Positions 40,373 through 48,526 of a stretch of DNA of 64,000 bases are shown here, in pieces. The notes under the pieces are model-generated. The model saw nothing but the letters and a program-made list of their open reading frames with translations. It had not been told where the DNA came from and ran no database searches. Location: assembly GCF_005517195.1 (NCBI RefSeq), contig NZ_CP040244.1, positions 2,250,001 through 2,314,000 on the forward strand. The letters run 5' to 3'. The stretch comes from Streptomyces vilmorinianum. Its GTDB lineage: Bacteria; Actinomycetota; Actinomycetes; Streptomycetales; Streptomycetaceae. A program made the translations under genes and the position numbers. Within the stretch, counting starts at the first letter, position 1. Each line of letters starts with the position of its first letter.

Positions 40373-42157
40373 CTATCCTGCCGCCTCCTCCCGCGGCAGG
40401 GCGAGGGCGGTGCCCACCAGGCCGATGTGGCTGAACGCCTGCGGGAAGTTGCCCAGCTGCCGCCGCGCGACCGGGTCGTACTCCTCCGCGAGCAGCCCCA
40501 CGTCACTGCGCAGCACGAGCAGACGCTCGAAGAGCTCCCGCGCCTCCCGCTCCCGCCCGGTCAACAGCAGCGCGTCCGCGAGCCAGAAGGAACACACGAG
40601 AAACGTTCCCTCCTGCCCGGGGAGCCCGTCGACCGAGACCCCTTCGGTGCTGTAGCGGCGGACGAACCCGCCGTGCGTCAGCTCCTTGCGCACCGCGTCC
40701 ACCGTCCCCAGCACCCGGGGATCGTCCGGCGGCAGGAACCCGACCCGCGGGATCAGCAGCGTCGCCGCGTCCAGCTCCCGTGAGCCGTACGACTGCGTGA
40801 AGGTGTTGCGCTCGGGGTCGTACCCCTTCTCGCACACCTCCGCGTGGATCTCGTCCCGCATCGTGCGCCACCGCGCCGGATCCCCCCGCAGCGAGGGATC
40901 GGCCTCCAGGGTGCGGACCGCCCGGTCGGCGGCGACCCAGGCCATCACCTTGGAGTGCGTGAAGTGACGGCGTGGTCCGCGCACCTCCCACAGGCCCTCG
41001 TCCGGCTCCCGCCAGGTCGACTCCAGGAAGCCGAGCAGGCTCAGCTGCAGATTCCAGGCGTGCCGCACCGGCGGGATCCCGGCGGCCCGCGCCATGTGCA
41101 GCGAGTCCATGACCTCGCCGTACACGTCGAGCTGGAACTGCTCCACCGCCGCGTTCCCGATCCGCACCGGCGTCGAGTCCGCGTAGCCGCGCAGCCACGG
41201 CAGCGACATCTCGGGCAGCCGGCGCTCCCCGGCCGGCCCGTACATGATCTGCAGATCGGCCGGATCGCCCGCCACCGCCCGCAGCAGCCAGTCGCGCCAC
41301 GCCGCCGCCTCGTCGACATAGCCGGCCGACAGCAGCGCCCCGAGGGTGAGGGTCGAGTCGCGCAGCCAGCAGGAGCGGTAGTCCCAGTTCCGTACGCCGC
41401 CCAGCTCCTCCGGCAGCGAGGTGGTGGGGGCGGCCACGATGCCGCCCGTCGGCGCGTACGTGAGCGCCTTCAAGGTGATCAGCGAGCGCAGCACCGCCTC
41501 GCGGTACGGACCCTCGTACGTGCAGCGCGCCGACCAGTCCCGCCAGTCCGCGAGGGACTGCGTCAAGGCGTCGAACGGGTCGACGAGTTCCGGGCGCGGC
41601 TCGTGCGACGGGTGCCAGGTGAGCACGAACGCCACCTTCTCGCCGGCGCCGACCGTGAACGACGAGCAGGTCGCGAACTGCTGCCCCCAGGTCTTCACCG
41701 GCGGCTCGCTGCGCAGCCAGACCGAGTCCGGCCCCGCCACCGCCACCCGGTGGCCGTCGCTGCGCCTCACCCACGGCACGATCGAGCCGTAGTCGAAGCG
41801 CAGCCGCAGGACCGCGCTCATCTCGACGGTGCCGCTGACGCCCTCCACGATCCGCATCACATCGGGCGCGGTGTCGCGCTGCGGCATGAAGTCGACGACC
41901 TTGACGGTGCCGGTGCGCGTCTCCCAGTACGTCTCCAGGACGAGGGAGTCCCCCGCGTAGCCGCGGCGGGTGCAGGTCGTGGCGCCTTTGGGTGCGATCC
42001 GCCAGTGGCCGTTGTCCTCGTCGCCGAGCAGCGCGGCGAAACAGGCGGCCGAGTCGAAGCGCGGCAGACACAGCCAGTCGATCGACCCGTCGCGGCCGAC
42101 GAGCGCGGCGGTCTGCAGATCGCCGATGAGGGCGTAGTCGTCGATACGTTGCGTCAC
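40373..42157 (-). CDS. Glycoside hydrolase family 15 protein
   Basis: 594 residues. A GH15 (glucoamylase/trehalase-type) enzyme with an N-terminal beta-sandwich (YALIGDLQTAALVGRDGSID and WLCLPRFDS) and an alpha/alpha-barrel. Substrate-site segments are VRNWDYRSCWLRDST and DEGLWEVRG (candidate general acid Glu), and EGTFLVCSFWLADALL and RRQLGNFPQAFSHIGL are the closing motifs. In actinobacteria such proteins hydrolyse trehalose or alpha-glucans in the cytoplasm. No signal peptide is present. A GTG/ATG start at 42157 gives the conserved MTQRIDDYALIGD. Confidence 0.93.
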   Translation of the reverse strand: MTQRIDDYALIGDLQTAALVGRDGSIDWLCLPRFDSAACFAALLGDEDNGHWRIAPKGATTCTRRGYAGDSLVLETYWETRTGTVKVVDFMPQRDTAPDVMRIVEGVSGTVEMSAVLRLRFDYGSIVPWVRRSDGHRVAVAGPDSVWLRSEPPVKTWGQQFATCSSFTVGAGEKVAFVLTWHPSHEPRPELVDPFDALTQSLADWRDWSARCTYEGPYREAVLRSLITLKALTYAPTGGIVAAPTTSLPEELGGVRNWDYRSCWLRDSTLTLGALLSAGYVDEAAAWRDWLLRAVAGDPADLQIMYGPAGERRLPEMSLPWLRGYADSTPVRIGNAAVEQFQLDVYGEVMDSLHMARAAGIPPVRHAWNLQLSLLGFLESTWREPDEGLWEVRGPRRHFTHSKVMAWVAADRAVRTLEADPSLRGDPARWRTMRDEIHAEVCEKGYDPERNTFTQSYGSRELDAATLLIPRVGFLPPDDPRVLGTVDAVRKELTHGGFVRRYSTEGVSVDGLPGQEGTFLVCSFWLADALLLTGREREARELFERLLVLRSDVGLLAEEYDPVARRQLGNFPQAFSHIGLVGTALALPREEAAG

Positions 42158-42209
42158 GCTTTGGCGTGTTCCCGGAAGCGACGACGGTCAATCAGAGGGA
42201 CGCGGTGGC

Positions 42210-43010
42210 CTACAGCGCGGCGGGCTCGGGTTCGGGGGTTCCCGAGGCGGCGTCGGTACGGGCCGCGGCCTCCCGGTCGCGCTTCTCGCGGCGCACCAGG
42301 ATCACCCAGCCGACCGGCACACCGGCCGTGAAGAGCCACCACTGCACGGCGTACGCCATGTGCGCGCCGATCGAGTCGTGGTCGGGCGCGGGGATCAGCT
42401 CGGGGGAGTCGCCGGCCGGTTCGGGCGCGGTCTGCTCGACGTAGCCGCCGAGCACCGCACGGCCGAGCAGCTCCGCCTGCTGGGCGCTGTTGATCAGCAT
42501 CACCTGACGGTCCGGCAGCCCGCGCAGGTCCTTGATGCCGCTCGCGCCGGTCGTCTCGTCCGCCTTGAGGCGGCCGGTGACGGTCACCCGGCCCTTGGGG
42601 GCGGGCGGGACCACGGGGAACGCCTTCTGGTCGGGCGCGGCCGGGACCCAGCCGCGGTTGACCAGGACGACCCGGCCGTCCGCGAGGGCCAGCGGGGTCA
42701 GGACATGGAAGCCGACCCGGTCGTCGGCGGAGGTCCGGCGGCGGACGACGACCTCGTGCGCGGTGTCGAAGACGCCGGTGGCGGTGACCCGGCGCCAGTA
42801 GTCGGCGCGCGGGACGGTGTGACCGGGGGAGGTCAGCTCCTCGACGGCGACCGGCTTCGCCTTCAGGTTGTCCGCGATCAGGGCGTTCTGCGCGACACGG
42901 CGCTCGTGCCGGTGGAACTGCCAGAAGCCCAGCTCGATCATCGTCGGGACGAGGACGAGGGCGACGAGGGTGAGGATCACCCACTGCCGGGACAACAGGA
43001 AGCGGTACAC
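42210..43010 (-). CDS. SURF1 family protein
   Basis: 266 residues. A two-helix membrane protein helping assembly of the aa3-type cytochrome c oxidase. Helix 1 follows the start (WVILTLVALVLVPTMIELGF) and contains the family FWQFHRHERR; helix 2 is AYAVQWWLFTAGVPVGWVIL near residue 230. VVLVNRGWVP and VTVTGRLKADE are conserved loop motifs. The GTG at 43010 has no ribosome site, but TACCGT lies six bases before it, so the message is probably leaderless. The C-terminal 30 residues are a variable charged tail. Confidence 0.92.
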   Translation of the reverse strand: MYRFLLSRQWVILTLVALVLVPTMIELGFWQFHRHERRVAQNALIADNLKAKPVAVEELTSPGHTVPRADYWRRVTATGVFDTAHEVVVRRRTSADDRVGFHVLTPLALADGRVVLVNRGWVPAAPDQKAFPVVPPAPKGRVTVTGRLKADETTGASGIKDLRGLPDRQVMLINSAQQAELLGRAVLGGYVEQTAPEPAGDSPELIPAPDHDSIGAHMAYAVQWWLFTAGVPVGWVILVRREKRDREAAARTDAASGTPEPEPAAL

Positions 43011-43079
43011 CCCATGACGGTACAACCGGGGTCATGGGGTGCGCGCACGGGGGTTCCGGTCGCCCGGGGCGGGCCGGGC

Positions 43080-43313
43080 TCATACGTGGTCGACGATCCC
43101 CACCTTTCCCTCCGCGCGGGCGCAGTGGGCGCCGCAGTACCACGTGCCCTCGACCTCGACGCCCTGGCCGATGATCGAGACCCGGCAGTGCTCACAGATG
43201 GGCGCCATGCGGTGAATGGCGCAGGAGAAGCAGTCGAAGACGTGCACCGCGCCCTGCGCGTGCACTTCGAAGGACATGCCGTAATCGTTTCCGCAGACCT
43301 CACAACGTGCCAT
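43080..43313 (-). CDS. Small eight-cysteine zinc-ribbon-like protein
   Basis: 77 residues with four Cys pairs: CEVCGND (4, 7), DCFSCAIH (28, 31), CEHCRV (40, 43) and YCGAHCAR (60, 64), plus several His. The spacing suggests two treble-clef or LIM-like zinc sites. The central hydrophobic stretch (VSIIGQGVEVEGTWYC) is typical of rubredoxin-like knuckles. The function is not known; it could be a metal-binding or protein-interaction module. It lies 54 bp after the exonuclease gene on the same strand. Confidence 0.85.
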   Translation of the reverse strand: MARCEVCGNDYGMSFEVHAQGAVHVFDCFSCAIHRMAPICEHCRVSIIGQGVEVEGTWYCGAHCARAEGKVGIVDHV

Positions 43314-43367
43314 GCGCCACAGGGTGCGGCGTGCGCCGGGCGAAGCGCGGGCGGCACGCCCGGTGCG

Positions 43368-44336
43368 TCACCCGTCTGCAGGGGCCACGTCCCGCAGCAG
43401 CTGGGTGAAGGCCGCCTCGTCGACGATCGGCGTACCGAAGGACTTCGCCTTCACCGTCTTGGAGGTGGCGGCGTCCGGATCGTTCGTCACCAGCAGACTC
43501 GTCAGCCGGGAGACGCTGGAGGCGACATGGAGCCCCGCGTCGACCGTGCGGTCCTCCAGGAGCTCGCGATCGATGGAGGTGTCGCCCGAGAACGCCACCC
43601 GCATGCCCTGCTTGAGTGGTTTGTCCGCTTCGTAACGTCCGGGGTTCGGATACGGGCACGGGGGCCGCTTCCGCGAGGGGCGCCACCCGTTCGTGTGGTA
43701 CGAGGCCTGGTAGCCGATCCGGGGAGCGGCGGGCGTGGACACCCACTCCGTCAGCGGCCGGCACTCCAGGAGCGGCAGCCGTACGTTCCGCTCCGCCGCC
43801 GCGTGCAGACTCGGCCGGAACGCCTCGGCCAGCACACGCGCGTCGTCCAGCGCGTTGTGCGCCCGCTGCTGCACGACACCGAAGTGCGCGGCCAGCGACT
43901 CCAGCTTGTGGTTGGGCAGCGGAAGCGACAGCTCCTTGGAGAGGGCGATGGTGCACAGCCGCTGCCGCACGGGCGCGGTGCGCTCGGCACGCGCGTACTC
44001 CCGGGCGATCATCGACCAGTCGAACAGCGCGTTGTGCGCCACGAGGACACGGCCGTCGAGCCGGGCGGAGAACTCGGCGGCGATCTCCGGGAAGAGCGGC
44101 GCGCCCTCCAGCACGTCACTGGTCAGACCGTGGATCCAGACCGGTCCCGGGTCCCGCTCCGGATTGACCAGCGTGTACCAGTGGTCCTCGACATTGCCCT
44201 GGGCGTCCAGCCGGTAGACGGCAGCCGACACTATCCGGTCGTCGCGGGCGAGTCCGGTGGTCTCCACGTCGACGACCGCGTACCCCTGTGGGTAGGCGGC
44301 CGGCCACGCTGCAGCTGTCGTACGGTCGTCGAGCAT
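43368..44336 (-). CDS. DEDDh family exonuclease with C-terminal BRCT domain
   Basis: 322 residues. A 3'-5' exonuclease of the DnaQ type. Exo I is YAVVDVETTGL (Asp and Glu), Exo II is VAHNALFDWSMI, Exo III is RAHNALDDARVLAEAF (His and Asp). A BRCT-like domain follows from about residue 245 (GMRVAFSGDTSIDRELLEDR, then VTNDPDAATSKTVKAKSFG). Probably acts in DNA repair or RNA/DNA trimming. The ATG at 44336 was chosen; a GTG two codons upstream (44342) is equally possible, and neither has a strong ribosome site. Confidence 0.92.
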   Translation of the reverse strand: MLDDRTTAAAWPAAYPQGYAVVDVETTGLARDDRIVSAAVYRLDAQGNVEDHWYTLVNPERDPGPVWIHGLTSDVLEGAPLFPEIAAEFSARLDGRVLVAHNALFDWSMIAREYARAERTAPVRQRLCTIALSKELSLPLPNHKLESLAAHFGVVQQRAHNALDDARVLAEAFRPSLHAAAERNVRLPLLECRPLTEWVSTPAAPRIGYQASYHTNGWRPSRKRPPCPYPNPGRYEADKPLKQGMRVAFSGDTSIDRELLEDRTVDAGLHVASSVSRLTSLLVTNDPDAATSKTVKAKSFGTPIVDEAAFTQLLRDVAPADG

Positions 44337-44342
44337 GGTCAC

Positions 44343-44464
44343 TGAGAATACGGCCCGCTGCTGACAGTCCCGTCCCCGGTGTCCACTCGGGCGCGGGGAT
44401 CCGGTCACGGATGTGACGCGTCGTCCCGCGCCCCACGGCCATGGCGAGGCGCCCGGAGGGCAGT
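44343..44464. other. Promoter gap upstream of the exonuclease gene
   Basis: About 120 bp without coding character; TATTCT (read on the minus strand, about 44345-44350) is a possible -10 for the exonuclease gene. Nothing else is seen. Confidence 0.35.
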
Positions 44465-44782
44465 TCACCGCCACGGTGGACGGTGCCCGTCGCCTTGTCC
44501 GGTGACGTCGCCGTCCAGGAGGACGAGGAAGGCGTCCCGGCCGAGCGCCGCGTCCGCCACCAGGGCCCGCGCCGCAGGACCTCGCCCCGGGGCAGCGGCT
44601 GCGTCGAGCCGCGGGGAACCGACACCAGGGCCTTGGCCGCGGCGCTGGGCGAGGAGCGTGAGCGCGGTGTCCGGGGTCCGTGCGGCCAGGGCGGTCTCGA
44701 CGCGTCCCGACCAGGTGTGCGGCTCGAGGCGGAGGCCGTCGACCCGTACCGCGCCCAGGACCGCCCCACGCGCGCGTGCCAC
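44465..44782 (-). CDS. Possible small protein of unknown function after the TetR gene
   Basis: A 105-residue frame with good third-position G/C bias, starting at a GTG 4 bp after the TetR stop. The chain contains AVLGAVRVDGLRLEPHTWSG, ETALAARTPDTALTLLAQRR and DAFLVLLDGDVTGQGDGHRP. I recognise no family. It may be a real cotranscribed gene or the worn 3' part of a longer one. No clear ribosome site is present. Confidence 0.4.
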   Translation of the reverse strand: MARARGAVLGAVRVDGLRLEPHTWSGRVETALAARTPDTALTLLAQRRGQGPGVGSPRLDAAAAPGRGPAARALVADAALGRDAFLVLLDGDVTGQGDGHRPPWR

Positions 44783-44786
44783 CGGA

Positions 44787-45431
44787 TCAATCCGGCGATC
44801 CGGCACCCTCGCCACGGGGCGCCAACAGGCCGTCCACCAGGGCCCGTACAGAGGTGGTGAAGAGCCGGTCGGCGTCGACGGGGGCCGCCAGGGCGCGGGC
44901 GAGGGCGGGGTCGGCGCCGGCCGTCTCCGTCGCCCACAGATCCACCTCCGCGGGGGACTGGACCGGCGCCCGCTCGCGGTTGCGTTCCACCAGGACGTGG
45001 CCGACGACCTGGAACTGCACCGCGCGGACCACCTCCGCCGCCCGTGCGCCGCGCAGGCCGGCCGCGTGGACCTCGCGCACGAGCGCGCGCTGGGCCGGCA
45101 GGAACATCCGCTCGGTGAGGCCCCGTTCGTGGACCATCGCCACCAGGTGCGGGCGCTCGCGCAGTTCACGGCGGAGCGCGCGGGCCACGGAGACGATCCG
45201 CGCGGCCGGGGTGCGGCCATGGGGCGTGATCGCGGCGAGATCGTCGACGGTCCGCTCCACCAGCGCGTCGAGGAGGGACTCCCGGTTGCCGACGTGCCAG
45301 TAGATCGAGGTCACCGCCGTGCCGAGCTCGGCGGCGAGCTTGCGCATCGTGAGCGCGTCCGGACCGTGCTGCTTCACCAGAGCGGCGGCGGTGTCCAGAA
45401 CCTCCTCGCGGGTGAGTGCGGTGCGCGCCAT
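44787..45431 (-). CDS. TetR/AcrR family transcriptional regulator
   Basis: 214 residues. The N-terminal helix-turn-helix is typical (LTREEVLDTAAALVKQHGPD, LTMRKLAAELGTAVTSIYWH, VGNRESLLDALVERTVDDL). The C-terminal ligand-binding domain (VRALRREL... to LVDGLLAPRGEG) is of the TetR_C group common near catabolic genes. It is divergent from the acetoacetate-decarboxylase-like operon with a palindromic operator between them, so it is presumably that operon's repressor. A GGGGGGA ribosome site precedes the ATG. Confidence 0.92.
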   Translation of the reverse strand: MARTALTREEVLDTAAALVKQHGPDALTMRKLAAELGTAVTSIYWHVGNRESLLDALVERTVDDLAAITPHGRTPAARIVSVARALRRELRERPHLVAMVHERGLTERMFLPAQRALVREVHAAGLRGARAAEVVRAVQFQVVGHVLVERNRERAPVQSPAEVDLWATETAGADPALARALAAPVDADRLFTTSVRALVDGLLAPRGEGAGSPD

Positions 45432-45466
45432 CCGTCCCCCCAACTCTCTTGCGTGCACGGCTCTTT

Positions 45467-45520
45467 ACCCTTCATCGGTGCCGGTGTAACTGTGTTACAG
45501 GCCGACGGTCCCTGAAGGGT
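45467..45520. promoter_or_regulatory. Probable TetR operator between the regulator and its operon
   Basis: A central palindrome TGTAACTGTGTTACA (45485-45499, 6-bp arms around TGT) is nested inside a wider inverted repeat ACCCTTCA (45467-45474)/TGAAGGGT (45513-45520). Both are nearly centred on the same point, about 38 bp from each start. Confidence 0.75.
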
Positions 45521-45528
45521 GGTACGTC

Positions 45529-46338
45529 ATGGCACGTGTACGGTACGGGGCGCGCACCGACGCCGAGATCGCGGCGGCCCGCGCCAAGAGCAGCAAGCTT
45601 CCCGACATCTGGTCCACCGGAGTGGTCGCCGTCTGGGAGACCGATCCGGACGTGGTCGCGGCGGTCCTGCCGCCCCCGCTGAAACCCACCGAGAGGCCTC
45701 TCGTCCGGGCCAACATCTCCCAGGTCGACCTGCCCGGCTATCCACTCGGCGCCGGCTCGGTCGCCGTCGCCGCCGCCCACGGCGAGCAGGAGGGCTGGTA
45801 TCCGCTCGTCATGCCGATGACCCACGAGCGGGCCCTCGTCGGCGGCCGCGAGGTCTTCGGCGAACCGAAGAAGCTCGGCGAGGTCGCCGTCGAACGCGAC
45901 GGACTCGTCGTCCGCGCCTCGCTCGCCCGCCACGGCATCGCCTTCGTCGAGGTGCGCGGCGCGGTCTCCGGCCCGCTGCCCCTGCCCGAACCCGCCGAGA
46001 AGACCGACTTCTACTTCAAGTTCCTGCCGGGCGTGGACGGCACCGGCTTCGACGCCGACCCCGTCCTCGTCCACTGCGTCCGGAACGAGAAGGTCAGGAA
46101 GCTGGAGCAGGTCACCGGCGACATCGTCCTGCGCGAGTCCATGTACGACCCCGTCGCCGACCTCCCCGTACGCCGGATCGTCGAGATCACCCTCGGCGAG
46201 AAGACCACCGACCAGAAGGGCCGGGTCGTGGAACGGGTGAGCGCGCAGGCCCTCCTGCCGTACATCCACCAGCGCTACGACGACCCGCAGCAGATCCTGG
46301 ACTTGCCCCCGGAGGGATCGGCAGGGGGGAGGGGCTGA
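45529..46338 (+). CDS. Acetoacetate decarboxylase family protein
   Basis: 269 residues of the ADC-like fold. The active-site region FGEPKKLGEVAVERDG holds the Lys pair expected to form the Schiff base in true decarboxylases; WYPLVMPMTHERALVGGREV precedes it. Members of this group often act on larger acetoacetyl-like or cyclic ketones. It is the first gene of a four-gene operon under TetR control. AAGGGTGG precedes the ATG. The stop codon overlaps the next start by one base (TGATG). Confidence 0.9.
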   Translation: MARVRYGARTDAEIAAARAKSSKLPDIWSTGVVAVWETDPDVVAAVLPPPLKPTERPLVRANISQVDLPGYPLGAGSVAVAAAHGEQEGWYPLVMPMTHERALVGGREVFGEPKKLGEVAVERDGLVVRASLARHGIAFVEVRGAVSGPLPLPEPAEKTDFYFKFLPGVDGTGFDADPVLVHCVRNEKVRKLEQVTGDIVLRESMYDPVADLPVRRIVEITLGEKTTDQKGRVVERVSAQALLPYIHQRYDDPQQILDLPPEGSAGGRG

Positions 46339-47222
46339 TGGAGCTGCGCGAAGGACAGGTCGCCGTCGTCACCGGCGCGGGCAGCGGCATCGGGCTCGCC
46401 ATGGCCCGCCGCTTCGCCGCCGAGGGGCTCGCCGTCGTCCTCGGCGACGTGGAGGAGGCCGCGCTCGCCAAGGCCGCCGCCGAGCTGATGGAGGACGGGG
46501 CCCAGATCCTCGCCCGTACCGTCGACGTCAGCGACGCCGGGTCTGTACGGGCCTTCGCGGACGCCGCGTACGACACGTTCGGCGCCGTCCATGTCCTGTG
46601 CAACAACGCCGGCGTCGGCTCCGGCGCCGAGGGCCGCATGTGGGAGCACGAGCCCAACGACTGGAAGTGGGCCTTCTCCGTCAACGTCTGGGGCGTCTTC
46701 CACGGCATCCAGGCCTTCGTCCCGCGCATGATCGCGGGCGGCGAGCCCGGCCACGTCGTCAACACCTCCTCCGGCGACGGCGGGATCGCCCCGCTGCCCA
46801 CCGCCTCCGTCTACGCGGTCACCAAGGCGGCGGTCGTCACCATGACCGAGTCGCTCTACGCGCACCTGAAGGCCGAGCACGCACGCGTGGGGGCGTCCGT
46901 GCTCTTCCCCGGCCCGCACATGCTGCGCACCGGACTGTGGGAGTCGCACCGCAACCGGCCCGAGCGGTACGCCAAGGAGCGCCCGCGCAGGACCCCGTAC
47001 CGCAGCCTCGACCAGTGGGAGGCGGCGATGAAGGCCGCCGGGCACGAGGTCGCCTTCACCCCCGTCGAGGAGGTCGCCGAGCACGTCGTCGACGGCATCC
47101 GCGCCGACCGGTTCTGGATGCTCCCCGAGAGCGAGCACAGCGACCGTCAGATCAGGGCGCGCTCGCAGTCGATGCTCGACCGCGCCAACCCGTCCTATCT
47201 GGAGAACTTCATCCTCGACTGA
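46338..47222 (+). CDS. SDR family NAD(P)-dependent oxidoreductase
   Basis: 294 residues, classical SDR. Cofactor loop TGAGSGIG, then NNAGVG; catalytic Ser in VVNTSSGDGGIAPLP and YxxxK as SVYAVTKAAV. The C-terminal third is longer than FabG types and carries PGPHMLRTGLWESHRNRPER, typical of alcohol/ketone dehydrogenases of degradation pathways. It is the second gene of the operon. GGGAGGGG lies just upstream of the ATG. Confidence 0.92.
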   Translation: MELREGQVAVVTGAGSGIGLAMARRFAAEGLAVVLGDVEEAALAKAAAELMEDGAQILARTVDVSDAGSVRAFADAAYDTFGAVHVLCNNAGVGSGAEGRMWEHEPNDWKWAFSVNVWGVFHGIQAFVPRMIAGGEPGHVVNTSSGDGGIAPLPTASVYAVTKAAVVTMTESLYAHLKAEHARVGASVLFPGPHMLRTGLWESHRNRPERYAKERPRRTPYRSLDQWEAAMKAAGHEVAFTPVEEVAEHVVDGIRADRFWMLPESEHSDRQIRARSQSMLDRANPSYLENFILD

Positions 47223-47233
47223 GGGGCGTGACC

Positions 47234-48526
47234 ATGAGCCACGAGGACCCGTATCTGATCATCTCCTCCGACTGCCACGCCGGTCTGCCCACCGAGCGGT
47301 ACCGGCCCTATCTCGACTCCCGCTTCCACCGCGCCTTCGACGAGTTCCTCGCCGGGCGCGACGCCCGCCGCGAGGCCATGACCCGGCTCGGCGTGCGCAA
47401 CGAGGACTTCGCGAACAAGTGGTTCAGCGACAACGAGGAAGGACTGCGGGGCGGCTGGGACGCGGCCCAGCGGCTCAAGGAGCTCGACGGTGACGGGGTG
47501 GCCGCCGAGGTCGTCTTCCCCGACGCGGACGCCGTCGACAGCCAGACCGCCGCGCCCTTCGGCGTCGGCCTCGGGCTCTCCGGCGACCAGGACCCGGAGC
47601 TCGGCATGGCGGGCGCGCAGGCGCACAACCGCTGGCTGGCCGAGTTCGTCGGCGGGAACGCCGAAAACGCTGCACGGCACTGCGGGGTGGCGCTGCTGCC
47701 GATCACGGCCGAACCGTCGAAGGTCGTCGCCGAGATCCACCGGGCCAAGGAGTCCGGGCTCGGGGCCCTGATGATCCCCTCGATGTGGGTGGACCGGGCG
47801 CCGTACCACGACCGGCGCTACGACCCGGTCTGGGCGGCCGCCGCCGAGGCCGGGATGCCGCTGGTCACCCACTCGGGAGCGGCGCCGCGCGAGGAGTACG
47901 GCGACCACCTCGGCATCTACGTCAGCGAGGTGACCTGGTGGCCGGCCAGGCCGCTGTGGTTCCTGCTCTGGTCCGGGGTCTTCGAGCGGCACCCCGGGCT
48001 GAGGTTCGGCGTCGCGGAGTCCGGCTGCTGGTGGCTGCCGAACCTGCTCTGGTTCATGGACCGGCTCTACCTCGGCGCGCACGGCGGCAAGAAGCTCTCC
48101 CCGTTCGCGGAGCTCAAGCGCCCGCCGAGCGAGTACCTGGACCGCCAGGTCTTCGTCTGCGCCACCAACACCAAGCGGCGCGAGCTGGCCCAGCGGTACG
48201 AGATCGGCGTCGACAACATCCTGTGGGGCTCCGACTTCCCGCACCCGGAGGGGACCTGGCCCAACACGCGCGCGTGGCTGCGGAACACGTTCCACGACAT
48301 CCCGGTCGCGGAGACGCGGCGGATGCTGGGCCTGGCGGCGGCGGAGGTCTTCGGCTTCGACACCGGGAAGCTGGCACCGATCGCCCGCCGGATCGGCCCG
48401 ACCCCCGCCGATCTCGGCCAGTCGCCCGACCAGGCGGCGGTGGAGGCGTCCTGGGCACGCTCGCGCGAGGTCGGCCGCCACTGGCTGACGGAGCACGACT
48501 TCCCCGCGCTGGGGGTCACGCCATGA
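47234..48526 (+). CDS. Amidohydrolase family protein (ACMSD-like), first of two
   Basis: 430 residues. An amidohydrolase_2-type TIM barrel, the group including ACMSD and related decarboxylases and hydrolases of aromatic or cyclic acids. The metal-binding start is IISSDCHAGLP (a Cys replaces the usual first His, giving DxH), with a further His in PLVTHSGAAP and the catalytic Asp in NILWGSDFPHPEGTWPNT. It starts 12 bp after the SDR and overlaps its paralogue by 4 bp. The substrate is unknown. Confidence 0.9.
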   Translation: MSHEDPYLIISSDCHAGLPTERYRPYLDSRFHRAFDEFLAGRDARREAMTRLGVRNEDFANKWFSDNEEGLRGGWDAAQRLKELDGDGVAAEVVFPDADAVDSQTAAPFGVGLGLSGDQDPELGMAGAQAHNRWLAEFVGGNAENAARHCGVALLPITAEPSKVVAEIHRAKESGLGALMIPSMWVDRAPYHDRRYDPVWAAAAEAGMPLVTHSGAAPREEYGDHLGIYVSEVTWWPARPLWFLLWSGVFERHPGLRFGVAESGCWWLPNLLWFMDRLYLGAHGGKKLSPFAELKRPPSEYLDRQVFVCATNTKRRELAQRYEIGVDNILWGSDFPHPEGTWPNTRAWLRNTFHDIPVAETRRMLGLAAAEVFGFDTGKLAPIARRIGPTPADLGQSPDQAAVEASWARSREVGRHWLTEHDFPALGVTP

